Assembly (NCBI GenBank): GCA_947380295.1
Contig: CANCQK010000010.1
Span: forward strand, 36,519-100,518
Length of the DNA stretch: 64,000 nucleotides
Source of the DNA: Bdellovibrionales bacterium
Lineage (GTDB): Bacteria > Bdellovibrionota > UBA1018
Reading direction: 5' to 3'
Both the position numbers and the translations under genes were made by a program. Shown here piece by piece: positions 53,537 through 63,064 of this stretch (its first letter is position 1; every line of letters starts with the position of its first letter). The notes below the pieces were generated by a model. The model was not told the DNA's origin and ran no database searches. It saw only the letters and a list, made by a program, of their open reading frames with translations.

Positions 53537-54735
53537 TAGGTGAGGTACTCCGCATTAATTTCGACATATTTTTTGGAAAGGTCACAACCCCACGCTGACG
53601 TGGAGTAAGGCCCACCGTTGAGATGAACGTCGATTACGACCTCATCAGATTTGAGTTGGTCACGCACTCCCTGAATATCGAAGACCTGAGGAGCTCCATC
53701 AGAAAATACGGTGGTTCCCTGGAGCTTGAGGGTCATCTGGTTGAGGAGGGTCATTGGAACTGAGTCGGCTCCGAGTCGAGCCAGAATTCTTCCCCAATTC
53801 GGGTCTTCGCCGTGGATGGCTGTTTTGACTAAGGGGCTCATGACGAGTCCTCGTGCTGCCTTTCGAGCCAGAGCTAAATCAGGTGAGCCATGAATATTGA
53901 CTTCGATCAGCTTCGTCGCGCCTTCGCCATCTCGTGCAATGCTTTGAGCGAGAAAAATGGCAACTTCATTCAGGGCCTTCTGAAATACGCTTCGGTCTGA
54001 GTCGGAGGAAATAGCTACCCCGCTGGCGCCGTTGGCTAAAAAGAATGCGCAATCATTGGTTGACGATTCGCCGTCTACGCTAATCTGGTTAAAGCTGATG
54101 TCATTTGCGTTTCGCAAGAGTTCAGCTGCAAGACCTTGTGGCATTTCAGCGTCAGTCAAGAAGTACCCCAGCATGGTCGCCATGTTGGGGTGAATCATTC
54201 CCGAACCCTTGGCGATCCCCGTGATTCGTACAGAGCCATTTTCGAGTTGGACTTCAGTGCTCACAGTTTTTGGGACTAAGTCGGTCGTGAGGATTGCGAG
54301 AGCAAATGGCTCGGCGGTTACGCCCCGACGCTCGACTAATTCGGGAATATTTTGAACAATCTTTTCAATTTCTAGTGGAACTCCAATGACTCCTGTTGAT
54401 GCAGTGAGGACCTGATGAGTGTCACAGCCTAGGGATTGGGCTACGGCCGCAGCCATTCGGAAGTTGTCTTCGACTCCCTTCTGGCCAGTTGCCGAATTCG
54501 CCTGGCCACTATTGGTAATGACTGCGCGAATGTTGGATGCTGGAAGAATACTCTTGGAATAGAGGACTGAAGCTGCCTTGCATTCGTTCAGGGTGAACAC
54601 GCCAGCAGCAACTGCTGGAGTTTCTGAAATAATAATCCCAAGATCCGGACGATACCGTCTGACGCCGGAGTTCACTCCTGAGACTTGAAATTTCTTAGGT
54701 AATACAGTTCTCGCTACGCCTGGACCTGGAGTCAT
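53536..54735 (-). CDS. argJ: bifunctional ornithine acetyltransferase/NAG synthase
   Basis: Transfers the acetyl group from acetylornithine to glutamate, recycling it. 399 residues with the self-cleavage site GSGMIHPNMATML (Thr of MATML becomes the nucleophile), the ITNSGQANSATG loop and DGEGATKLIEV. Whether it is mono- or bifunctional is not clear from sequence; no argA is in this window. It overlaps argC by 4 bases. Confidence 0.95.
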   Translation of the reverse strand: MTPGPGVARTVLPKKFQVSGVNSGVRRYRPDLGIIISETPAVAAGVFTLNECKAASVLYSKSILPASNIRAVITNSGQANSATGQKGVEDNFRMAAAVAQSLGCDTHQVLTASTGVIGVPLEIEKIVQNIPELVERRGVTAEPFALAILTTDLVPKTVSTEVQLENGSVRITGIAKGSGMIHPNMATMLGYFLTDAEMPQGLAAELLRNANDISFNQISVDGESSTNDCAFFLANGASGVAISSDSDRSVFQKALNEVAIFLAQSIARDGEGATKLIEVNIHGSPDLALARKAARGLVMSPLVKTAIHGEDPNWGRILARLGADSVPMTLLNQMTLKLQGTTVFSDGAPQVFDIQGVRDQLKSDEVVIDVHLNGGPYSTSAWGCDLSKKYVEINAEYLT

Positions 54736-55826
54736 AAGTGTCCCTCACTCTGAGTTAAGCCGGTTTCGATCGAAAACCCGTTGATGCGGTTCCAGTTTTC
54801 TACGGCTTGACTGGAGGCTCCTTTGAGGAGGTTGTCGATTAAGGAAAAAGCATAAATTTTGCCATTTTGAACGGTGTAGGAAAGGTGGGTCCGCGGCGAA
54901 CCCACTACTTTTTTCAGCGATAGTAGGAGTTTGTCTTGAGATGGTGATTGCCCCAAGTCTCCGAACTTCACGAATGGATAGTCTCGGTAGGCAGCAGAGT
55001 ATGCAGCCCCAATTTCGTTCTGGATCTCAGCATCGGATCTGGTTTTTAGGCGGAGACTGGGTTTCAGATAGATTCCGGAGATGATCCCTCGTCGAAGGGG
55101 AAGTAGACTGGTGGAAAAATGAGGATCAACTTCGACTCCTGTCAAGTGAGTGATGTGCCGGGTGATCTCGGGGAGGTGTTGGTGCATCCCGACTCGGTAC
55201 GGAGTGCAGTCCGAGTCGACCTCGTTAAATAGTAAATTTTCGTTTGCCTTCAGGCCTGCCCCTGATGTGCCTGATTTTGCATCGATGACGATGGAGTCTA
55301 GAGCGATGATTTCCGAACGAATGAGCGGAATCAAAGCCATTAGAACGCTAGTCGCATAGCATCCCGGATTTGAAATCAGTTGAACTGAGCGATCGGACTC
55401 GGCCCAAGGCATGAGCCCGTATCTCGACTGAGAAAGAAGGTGAGGGCACGAGTGAGGGAGTTTGTACCATTCTTCAAATGTGGAAGCTTCGAGTCTGAAT
55501 GCTCCACTGAGATCGATTGCTTGGATTCCCCAATTTAAGAGCTGAGGTACCCATTCCATGGAGACTTCTGCGGGTGTCGCTAAAAAAACGGTTTGAAACT
55601 CAGCGTGATTTCTCTGGAACTCCTCAATGGAGATCGTTTGGACTGATCCGGCACCTGAATCAAGGAGCTCGTCTTGAAGTCTCCAGCTTGCTTTTCTGCT
55701 GATGCATGCCTCAAGTTTTACGTTCGGATGTTTGAGTAAGAGTCGAGCGAGCTCCATCCCGGCATACCCATTGGCACCGAGAATCGCACAAGAGCGGCGT
55801 TTATTTGAGGGAGGCGTTAAAAACAT
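54732..55826 (-). CDS. argC: N-acetyl-gamma-glutamyl-phosphate reductase
   Basis: NADPH-dependent reductase, 364 residues. GANGYAGMELARLL is the nucleotide loop, SNPGCYATSVLMALIPL contains the active-site Cys, and the later HMHQHLPEI-type segment gives the catalytic His (MHQHLPEI). First gene of argCJBFR. Its ATG lies only 6 bases downstream of the -10 element, with no Shine-Dalgarno, so the mRNA is probably leaderless. Confidence 0.95.
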   Translation of the reverse strand: MFLTPPSNKRRSCAILGANGYAGMELARLLLKHPNVKLEACISRKASWRLQDELLDSGAGSVQTISIEEFQRNHAEFQTVFLATPAEVSMEWVPQLLNWGIQAIDLSGAFRLEASTFEEWYKLPHSCPHLLSQSRYGLMPWAESDRSVQLISNPGCYATSVLMALIPLIRSEIIALDSIVIDAKSGTSGAGLKANENLLFNEVDSDCTPYRVGMHQHLPEITRHITHLTGVEVDPHFSTSLLPLRRGIISGIYLKPSLRLKTRSDAEIQNEIGAAYSAAYRDYPFVKFGDLGQSPSQDKLLLSLKKVVGSPRTHLSYTVQNGKIYAFSLIDNLLKGASSQAVENWNRINGFSIETGLTQSEGHL

Positions 55827-55832
55827 GAAAAA

Positions 55833-55861
55833 TTTATACTTGCATAAGTATGCATCGTCAA
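55833..55861 (-). promoter_or_regulatory. argC promoter
   Basis: On the minus strand TTGACG (55856-55861) and TATAAA (55833-55838) with a 17-base spacer. ARG-box-like site 1 fills the spacer, so repressor binding would block RNA polymerase. The predicted transcription start coincides with the ATG. Confidence 0.65.
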
Positions 55862-55868
55862 GTAATAA
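55840..55868 (+). promoter_or_regulatory. possible argG promoter, overlapping the argC promoter
   Basis: TTGCAT (55840-55845) and TAATAA (55863-55868), 17 bases apart, on the plus strand. ARG-box-like site 1 overlaps its -35, so one operator could serve both directions. Confidence 0.4.
55841..55854. promoter_or_regulatory. ArgR-like operator 1
   Basis: Palindrome TGCATAAGTATGCA, with A/T-rich centre and GCAT/ATGC arms. It resembles half of the E. coli ARG box (AATwwwwATTCA type) but with GC pairs. Site 2 repeats the arms 51 bases away. Confidence 0.6.
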
Positions 55869-55891
55869 AAATGCAAATTTAGCAAATATGC

Positions 55892-55905
55892 TGCATATTC
55901 ATGCA
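55892..55905. promoter_or_regulatory. ArgR-like operator 2
   Basis: Palindrome TGCATATTCATGCA, same arms as operator 1 and 51 bases centre to centre, near five helical turns. A weaker TGCAAATTTAGCA lies between them at 55872-55884. Confidence 0.6.
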
Positions 55906-55966
55906 AGCTAAGGGGCGATGCCTCTTGTTTATGACATGAAGCAGTTCACAGAAGATGAGGGTTATC

Positions 55967-57205
55967 ATGTCGAATTCAAAAGAAAACAAGAAAAAAATTC
56001 TTCTCGCATTTTCGGGCGGTCTCGATACCTCGGCCATTATTCCTTGGCTTAAGGAAACGTATGATGCCGATGTGATTGCCTACTGCTCTGATCTGGGGAA
56101 TGGCCCCGACGCCGAAGGGTTAAAAAAATGGGCATTTGAGTTGGGTGCCTCTGAGTTTATTTTCGAGGACCTCAAGGAAACATTCGCCTCAAAATTTGCA
56201 TTCTCTGCGATTCGAGCTGGAGCCACTTATCAAGATGATTATCTTCTCGGTACGGCCCTCGGGCGCCCTCTGATTGCAGAGAGAATGGCTCACTATGCTC
56301 TTCAGATGGGAGCGTCCGCGGTTGCACACGGATGCACGGGTAAGGGAAATGATCAAATTCGTTTCGAAAAGTCCTGGGCTTATCTGATTCCTCAACTGGA
56401 AATCGTTGCACCGTGGAGAATCTGGAATTTTAAGGGTCGTCAGGATCTTTTAGCGTATTTAGGGGAGCGAGGCTTTTTCTTAGAGGCAAAAGAAAAGAAG
56501 TACAGCGAGGACCTAAATTTATTCCATCGCTCTTGCGAGGGCGGAATTCTAGAAGATCCTGCCCAAGAGTTTGAGGCCTCTGAAATCTACAAATGGGTGA
56601 AGCCGATTGAACAGGCACAAAAAGATTCGATTACGGTTGAGATTCATTTCGAACGGGGTATTCCGGTTGCTTTGAATCAGAAGAAAATGAGTTCCGTAGC
56701 TCTTCTCTCGAATCTGAATGAGATTGCCGGTCAAGCTGGAGTCGGCGTCCTCGACCTGGTGGAAGAGCGAACCAACGGGATTAAAAGCCGTGGAATCTAT
56801 GAAACTCCTGGAGGGACAGTCTTGCACCTGGCTTGTCGAGCCCTCAAACACCTGTGTTGGGATCGGGCCTTAATTACCACTGCTCGAGGATTGGGAGCCC
56901 AATACGGCGAAGCGATCTATGATGGAAATTGGCATACGGATCTTCGTAACGCGATTGAAGCTTTTTTTGAAAAGGCATCTGAAACCCTCACCGGGAGCAT
57001 CAAACTGAAACTTTGGCAAGGGTCAGTGAATTTTGTCAGCCGGCAATCTTCATTCTCTCTTTACAGTGCTGAGGCCGTGACCTTTGAAGCGGATGAGGGT
57101 GGCGTCCATCATCTCGCCGATGGCTACTGCAAGATGAGCGCATTGAAGCAGAAGCTCATGGGCAGTCGGGATCTAAAATCCAAGCGACTCAGTGAGGTCA
57201 ATTAA
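55967..57205 (+). CDS. argG: argininosuccinate synthase
   Basis: Condenses citrulline and aspartate with ATP. About 412 residues from the ATG at 55967, which has a GAGGG Shine-Dalgarno; the upstream in-frame ATG at 55955 overlaps that site. Motifs are LAFSGGLDTSAI (ATP-PPi loop), CSDLGNGPDAE and HGCTGKGNDQIRF. First gene of the rightward arm, under the shared control region. argH starts at the next base after its stop. Confidence 0.95.
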   Translation: MSNSKENKKKILLAFSGGLDTSAIIPWLKETYDADVIAYCSDLGNGPDAEGLKKWAFELGASEFIFEDLKETFASKFAFSAIRAGATYQDDYLLGTALGRPLIAERMAHYALQMGASAVAHGCTGKGNDQIRFEKSWAYLIPQLEIVAPWRIWNFKGRQDLLAYLGERGFFLEAKEKKYSEDLNLFHRSCEGGILEDPAQEFEASEIYKWVKPIEQAQKDSITVEIHFERGIPVALNQKKMSSVALLSNLNEIAGQAGVGVLDLVEERTNGIKSRGIYETPGGTVLHLACRALKHLCWDRALITTARGLGAQYGEAIYDGNWHTDLRNAIEAFFEKASETLTGSIKLKLWQGSVNFVSRQSSFSLYSAEAVTFEADEGGVHHLADGYCKMSALKQKLMGSRDLKSKRLSEVN

Positions 57206-58564
57206 GTGAGCGTTTTAAATACAGCGAAAAACCCAGGTCGTGAGCAAAAGCTTTTTGAATTTACCCACGGGATTGATGTCGATGTCCATTTAGCGGATGC
57301 AGAAATTCGAGTTCAAAAGGCTTGGGTAGGAGCCTTGGCAAAAATCCAGATGATCACTTCGGTCCAGGCAACTCAAGTCTGGGGAGCGCTCGACGAGGCT
57401 CTGGATCTGATGAAGAGTGGTCAATTTCAGTGGAAGGTAGAAGATGAAGATATCCACATGAACCTCGAGCGCTTTTTAGTCGAAAGACTCGGTGAAGTGG
57501 GGAAGAAAATTCACCTGGGCCGATCTCGAAACGACTTGATCGCCACAACCTTAAGGCTCTTTGTTGAGGATTCAATCACGGAAATCCAAAAACGAGCAGC
57601 TCAGGTGATCTTGGCTCTTTGTCAAAAGGCAGAAGAGTGGATGGATCACATCGTTCCGGGAATGACGCATTTACAAAATGGTCAGCCCATTCGAATGAGT
57701 CATATTCTCCTTGCTCACGGGTGGGCTTTGCATCGTGACCAAGTCCGATGGTTGGCAGCTCAAAAACAGGCTCTGTCTGTGATGCCACTTGGATCAGCGG
57801 CCCTGGCTGGGACGACTCTTCCAATTGACTTGAAATCATTGGCTCAAGAATTGGGTTTTAGGTCACCCCCAGTAAATTCCTATGATTCAGTGGGAGATCG
57901 AGATTTCCTATTAGATGCTCTTCATGGCCTTTCGATGCTTGGGGTTCATTTGAGTCGCCTTTCAGAAGATCTGATTTACTGGGCATCCACTCCAGTCGCG
58001 CTTATTCTGTTACCGCGGGATTGGTCCACCGGCAGCTCAATCATGCCCAATAAGCGTAATCCAGATGTGCCCGAACTCATTCGCGCAAAATCCGCGCATT
58101 GGATTGCTGGATCGACCAATGCGATGGCTTTACTCAAGGGACTGCCAAGTGGGTATCATAGTGACCTTCACGAATTAAAATCCATTTTAATTCGAAATTT
58201 CAGTGAGTCAAAGAAGTCCTTAGAAGTTTTGGAAAAGTTCATTCAGCAGATGAAGTTTAATCCACAGGAAGCCCAGCGGCTTCTCAAGAAGGGACACCTT
58301 CTCGCAACCGAATTAGCCAATCATTGGACTCAACGCGGCCTCTCTTTCCGTGAGGCCTATCAAAAGACAGCGGAACTGATTGAACAAGCAGATTCACAGG
58401 GGGTTTCGATTGAGGAGCTGGCTTACGCGGCCGAAGGACTTCGACTCTCCATTGAAGGAGCTGTTGAGGTCCGAAGCCAATCAGGGGGAACAGCTCGGAA
58501 GTCTGTGATTCAGGGATGTGCAGATCTGAAGGCGAGCACCTTAAAATTGAATGGGGTCAACTGA
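57206..58564 (+). CDS. argH: argininosuccinate lyase
   Basis: Last step of arginine synthesis, releasing fumarate. 452 residues of the fumarase/aspartase superfamily; HLGRSRNDLIATTLRL, HLQNGQPIRMSHILLAHG and the signature GSSIMPNKRNPDVPEL are present. GTG start directly after argG. Its stop overlaps the carA ATG (TGATG). Confidence 0.95.
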   Translation: MSVLNTAKNPGREQKLFEFTHGIDVDVHLADAEIRVQKAWVGALAKIQMITSVQATQVWGALDEALDLMKSGQFQWKVEDEDIHMNLERFLVERLGEVGKKIHLGRSRNDLIATTLRLFVEDSITEIQKRAAQVILALCQKAEEWMDHIVPGMTHLQNGQPIRMSHILLAHGWALHRDQVRWLAAQKQALSVMPLGSAALAGTTLPIDLKSLAQELGFRSPPVNSYDSVGDRDFLLDALHGLSMLGVHLSRLSEDLIYWASTPVALILLPRDWSTGSSIMPNKRNPDVPELIRAKSAHWIAGSTNAMALLKGLPSGYHSDLHELKSILIRNFSESKKSLEVLEKFIQQMKFNPQEAQRLLKKGHLLATELANHWTQRGLSFREAYQKTAELIEQADSQGVSIEELAYAAEGLRLSIEGAVEVRSQSGGTARKSVIQGCADLKASTLKLNGVN

Positions 58565-59688
58565 TGTACACTGGAGCAAATGCAGCAGAGCTTAAATCTA
58601 ACCAAGAATCATCGAGTTCAGCGACCCTCGTTTTATCAAATGGCATGAGGTTCTCAGGGGAGTCCATTGGAGCCCAGGCTTCGATTGAGGGAGAGCTTAT
58701 TTTTACTACTGGGATGGTGGGCTACACTCAAAGTCTAACCGATCCCTCCTATTTCGGGCAGATCCTCATGTTCACCTATCCTCTCATTGGAAATTACGGG
58801 GTTGCTCACGCCCAATTGGATAGTGAATGGTTCGGCCAGTCCGGATTTGAAAGTGATCGCATTAGGGCCTCTGGCGTGATCGTAGCAACTGATTCTGCCC
58901 GGGCTTATCACTGGCAGTCTCAGAGAACTCTTGGGGATTGGTTGAAAAAGGAGAGCGTGCCAGGAATTGCCGGACTAGACACCCGCTATTTAACTCAACT
59001 CATTCGGAGCACACCTGGTCTTCGCGCGCGAATCGTCGGCGGTGCCACGTCAGGATCGGACGAGCAGTTCAAGGCCCCTGGAGAAACTAGTTTGTCGTCT
59101 GTCTCAACCCCTACGCGACGTGTGATCGGAAAGGGAAGCAAGCGGATTGCTCTCGTCGATTGCGGGGTGAAATGGAATATCGTCCGGCAACTCATTGACT
59201 TAGAGTGTGAGGTGGAGTTGCTCCCTTGGAGTACCGATCTCTCAACAGTCGATTGCTCAGGGTGGTTATTGAGTAACGGACCGGGCGATCCCCAAAATGC
59301 TGGAGGATTAATCGATCAGGTGAAGAAGATCATGACAGCTGATCGACCTATTTTCGGAATTTGCCTGGGTTATCAGATTTTAGCTCTGGCGGCCGGAGCA
59401 AAGACTGAGAAATTGAAGTTTGGTCATCGGGGTCACAATCACTCAGTTCATCTCGTTGGAACGAATCAAGGATTTATGACGAGTCAGAACCACGGCTATT
59501 GTGTCATCGAGGAGACGTTACCCGAGGGCTGGAGCCCTTGGTTCAAGCATTTGAATGATGGAACATTAGAGGGGATCCGTCATCAAAGCCTTCCCCATCG
59601 CGGAGTCCAGTTTCACCCCGAGGCGGCTGCTGGACCGCAAGACACTCGGTGGCTTTTAGAAAACTTTATTCAGGAAATTCGGTCATAA
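58564..59688 (+). CDS. carA: carbamoyl-phosphate synthase small subunit
   Basis: Glutaminase that feeds ammonia to CarB. 374 residues from ATG 58564, overlapping the argH stop; the frame is open 48 bases upstream inside argH. The class I amidotransferase domain has GICLGYQIL (nucleophile Cys), and HPEAAAGPQDT with the His-Glu pair. The N-terminal half (LSNGMRFSGESIGA, FTTGMVGYTQSLTDPSY) is the CarA-specific domain. Confidence 0.95.
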   Translation: MYTGANAAELKSNQESSSSATLVLSNGMRFSGESIGAQASIEGELIFTTGMVGYTQSLTDPSYFGQILMFTYPLIGNYGVAHAQLDSEWFGQSGFESDRIRASGVIVATDSARAYHWQSQRTLGDWLKKESVPGIAGLDTRYLTQLIRSTPGLRARIVGGATSGSDEQFKAPGETSLSSVSTPTRRVIGKGSKRIALVDCGVKWNIVRQLIDLECEVELLPWSTDLSTVDCSGWLLSNGPGDPQNAGGLIDQVKKIMTADRPIFGICLGYQILALAAGAKTEKLKFGHRGHNHSVHLVGTNQGFMTSQNHGYCVIEETLPEGWSPWFKHLNDGTLEGIRHQSLPHRGVQFHPEAAAGPQDTRWLLENFIQEIRS

Positions 59689-59701
59689 AATGGAGCGAGA
59701 A

Positions 59702-62700
59702 ATGAAACCAATTCAAAAGGTGATCCTCTTAGGTTCGGGGGGGCTGTCTATCGGTCAGGCAGGAGAATTTGACTACTCAGGGTTTCAAGCGATTCGCTCC
59801 CTCGAGGAAGAAGGCATTCAGGTCGTGATCGTTAATCCAAACATTGCGACAGTTCAAACGACTCCTAAAGAGGGGCGAAAAGTTTATCTTTATCCTGTGG
59901 AGCCGGACTGGGTGGAGAAGGTCATCGAGCTCGAGAAGCCTGATGGAATCATCGCTGGTTTTGGTGGGCAGACCGCCCTGAATTGTGCCATTCGCCTTGA
60001 TTCTCTGGGTATTCTTGAGAAACACGGCGTGCGCAATCTTGGAACTGCGATTGATGTACTACGCCTGACCGAGGACCGAGATCTTTTCGCTCAATCGATG
60101 AAGGCGCAATCCATTCCTGTTCCTCCGAGTGAGGCTGCCGATCGATTAGAAATCGCCCTGGCGGCTGCTGAACGCATTGGATATCCGGTGATCGTCCGGG
60201 CTGCCTATGCCCTGGGCGGTCTAGGAAGTGGGTTTGCGAAAAATCCCCGTGAACTTAGACATTTGGTTGAAGGCGCGCTTGCGACATCTCCTCAAGTCTT
60301 GATTGAAAAGTCACTTTGGGGGTGGAAGGAGGTCGAATATGAAGTGATGCGAGATTCTTTCGGCAATGCCATTACCCTCTGTAATATGGAGAACTTTGAC
60401 CCACTGGGCGTTCACACCGGAGACTCGATTGTTGTAGCGCCGAGCCAAACTCTCACGGATGCAGAGTATCAACTCCTCAGAAATACCTCTCTTAAAATTG
60501 TTCAGAGTCTGAAAATCATCGGTGAGTGCAACGTTCAGTTTGCATTAAATCCTCAAAGTCATGAGTTCTATGTGATCGAGATCAATGCTCGATTGTCTCG
60601 TTCGAGCGCTCTTGCAAGTAAAGCGACTGGATACCCAATTGCTTTTGTCGCAGCAAAAGTAGTGACTGGCAAAAGTTTGCTTGAGATCAAGAATCCACTG
60701 ACGGGCAATACGACTGCGTATTTTGAGCCTGCTTTGGACTATATTGCAGTAAAAATCCCGAAGTGGGATTTGAAAAAATTTCGAGGTGTATCTAGAACCA
60801 TCGGAACCACGATGAAATCCATTGGGGAGGTCATGGCGATCGGTCGAACCTTTGGCGAAGCGATTCAAAAAGGGATCCGAATGGTCACCGAGAATGAAAG
60901 TGGGTGGAATGGATTTGTGACCCATCCTCGAACCATTGAGGGGAAGACCTCCCTCCGCTTACTCCCTAAGGCTTTGGTTGAAGAGCTGGCTATTGCGACA
61001 GACGCGCGGCTTTTTAAAATCGTCGATGCCTTGCGCCAGTCCATTCATCCTGAGGAGATTCATCAGATCACTCAAATTGATCTTTGGTTTTTAAATGGAC
61101 TTGCTGAAGTCGTTGAAGTTGAAAATGAGATTTGCGATCGAGCCCAAAAATGGCTGAATTCAAAGCCTTCTAGAGCGCCCATTGAAAGTGCTTCAATTAA
61201 AGAGGTATTGAATGAGATTCTGATCGGCGCTTCACAGCAGGCATGGAAAAGGTGGAAGCAAAGTGGCTTTAGCGACGAATCCATTGCCAAGCTCTGCTTG
61301 AGTCAGGTCTTTCCGAAAGTGCTACTTTCGAAGTCCGTCTGGGTTGACGTCGCCCAGGTGGTGAGGGCTCTGCGCCTGAGAGCGGGTGTCAGACCCGTGG
61401 TTAAAAAAATGGACACATCAGCCGGGGAATTTCCATCGTCCTCGAACTACCTTTACCTCACCTACCAGGGAGAGGTGAGCGATGAGATCGAACGCGTGCC
61501 GGGCAGACGATCCGCTCTCTTGTTGGGCGGGGGGTCTTATCGAATCGGGAGCAGTGTTGAGTTTGACTGGTGCGCTGTGAGCTGCTTAGAGAAGCTGAGA
61601 GAATTGGGGTGGAGCTCCTCAGTCATTAATTGCAATCCTGAGACGGTTTCGACCGACTTTAACCTGTCCGATCAGCTCTACTTCGAAGAGCTTTCATTGG
61701 AGAGAATTCTTGATGTCAGGGATTTTGAAAATCCAGAGGGTCTGATTGTGGCGATGAGCGGACAGTTGCCAAATCAGCTTGCGCCGCATCTGGCTCAGCT
61801 CGACGTTCCTCTTTTGGGTCATCTTTGGAGGAGTATTGATCAAGCCGAGGATCGTAAAAAATTCTCTGCCCTCTTAGACGGACTTAAAATTGATCAACCC
61901 CGTTGGGTTGAAGCAAAGTCCCAAATTGCGATTGAGCAATTTGTTCACGAAGTGGGATTTCCAATCTTAGTCCGGCCAAGTTATGTGCTTTCGGGTGCTG
62001 CAATGAGTGTCGCTGTCGATCAGGAGACACTGAAGGCCCACCTTTCAAGAGCTCAAGAGATCTCTAGTGAACATCCCGTGATCTTGTCCCAATATTTTGA
62101 TGGAGCTAAAGAAGTCGAACTCGATGGCGTTGCTCAGCGGGGTAGAGCCCTTGCCACCGCAATTAGCGAGCATATTGAAAATGCAGGCGTCCACTCTGGA
62201 GATGCGACCCTTGTATTTCCAAGTCAAAATTTGGAGCCGGAGATTTTGGAGAAAGTTCAAGCGATCGGAGCTGCGATTGCTCAGGCACTCATTTTAAATG
62301 GCCCATTCAATATCCAGTTTCTCGTGAAAGAAGGCAAGGTTCTCGTGATCGAGTGTAATGTGCGTGCTTCGCGATCGTTTCCATTTGTTTCTAAAGTTTC
62401 CGGGGAGAATTTCATCTCTCTAGCGACAGAGGCTATTTTAGATACCAAAGACTTGCCCGCTGTATCCATCAAAGCGCCTCTAAAATTTTTAGGAGTGAAA
62501 TCAGCAATGTTTAGCTTTCAAAGATTGGCTGGAGCTGATCCAGTCTTGGGCGTAGAAATGGCATCGACGGGTGAAGTAGCCTGTCTTGGTACTTCAGTAG
62601 ATGAGGCCCTACTTCTTTCGCTTCAGGCTTCCGGCGTCAAGCCGCCCCAAAAGGGAGTCCTGATCAGCGCTGGACGAATGGAGGAAAAGGCCAGACTCAT

Positions 62701-63064
62701 TGATGCTGTCGATCTTTTGTGCGAGCTAAAAATTCCGCTCTATGCGACGCCGGGTACGGCTCAGTTTTTTAGACGGCGAGGCCTGATTCTAAGAGAGATT
62801 TCCTGGGATTCCGTGGGCTCGACGATGATCAAATTGATCCAAGAGAATGCGCTCGATTTTGTGATCAATATTCCAAAAGATTACTCTGAAAGCGAGTTGT
62901 CCAGGGGCTATCAGGTGAGAACCCTTGCCGTACGCCACGGATGCACCTTGATGACCAACGTTGAGAAAACAGATCGCTTTCTGAAAGCCCTGAAAAGAAA
63001 GCAGAATGGTGACGTCCTCGAGCGAGTGTTCTCCTTAGAGTTAGCCTGCCAGGGGTTCTGCTGA
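59702..63064 (+). CDS. carB: carbamoyl-phosphate synthase large subunit
   Basis: Makes carbamoyl phosphate for arginine and pyrimidines. About 1120 residues from the ATG at 59702 (GGAG Shine-Dalgarno; 59690 is also open). Two homologous ATP-grasp halves: the first starts with LGSGGLSIGQAGEFDYSG; the second has GGGSYRIGSSVEFDWCAV where the usual form is GGGPNRIGQGIEFDYCC, a modest divergence. The C-terminal MGS-like allosteric domain (RLIDAVDLLCELKIPLYATP) is present. Its end overlaps the convergent PPOX gene by 24 bases. Confidence 0.94.
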   Translation: MKPIQKVILLGSGGLSIGQAGEFDYSGFQAIRSLEEEGIQVVIVNPNIATVQTTPKEGRKVYLYPVEPDWVEKVIELEKPDGIIAGFGGQTALNCAIRLDSLGILEKHGVRNLGTAIDVLRLTEDRDLFAQSMKAQSIPVPPSEAADRLEIALAAAERIGYPVIVRAAYALGGLGSGFAKNPRELRHLVEGALATSPQVLIEKSLWGWKEVEYEVMRDSFGNAITLCNMENFDPLGVHTGDSIVVAPSQTLTDAEYQLLRNTSLKIVQSLKIIGECNVQFALNPQSHEFYVIEINARLSRSSALASKATGYPIAFVAAKVVTGKSLLEIKNPLTGNTTAYFEPALDYIAVKIPKWDLKKFRGVSRTIGTTMKSIGEVMAIGRTFGEAIQKGIRMVTENESGWNGFVTHPRTIEGKTSLRLLPKALVEELAIATDARLFKIVDALRQSIHPEEIHQITQIDLWFLNGLAEVVEVENEICDRAQKWLNSKPSRAPIESASIKEVLNEILIGASQQAWKRWKQSGFSDESIAKLCLSQVFPKVLLSKSVWVDVAQVVRALRLRAGVRPVVKKMDTSAGEFPSSSNYLYLTYQGEVSDEIERVPGRRSALLLGGGSYRIGSSVEFDWCAVSCLEKLRELGWSSSVINCNPETVSTDFNLSDQLYFEELSLERILDVRDFENPEGLIVAMSGQLPNQLAPHLAQLDVPLLGHLWRSIDQAEDRKKFSALLDGLKIDQPRWVEAKSQIAIEQFVHEVGFPILVRPSYVLSGAAMSVAVDQETLKAHLSRAQEISSEHPVILSQYFDGAKEVELDGVAQRGRALATAISEHIENAGVHSGDATLVFPSQNLEPEILEKVQAIGAAIAQALILNGPFNIQFLVKEGKVLVIECNVRASRSFPFVSKVSGENFISLATEAILDTKDLPAVSIKAPLKFLGVKSAMFSFQRLAGADPVLGVEMASTGEVACLGTSVDEALLLSLQASGVKPPQKGVLISAGRMEEKARLIDAVDLLCELKIPLYATPGTAQFFRRRGLILREISWDSVGSTMIKLIQENALDFVINIPKDYSESELSRGYQVRTLAVRHGCTLMTNVEKTDRFLKALKRKQNGDVLERVFSLELACQGFC

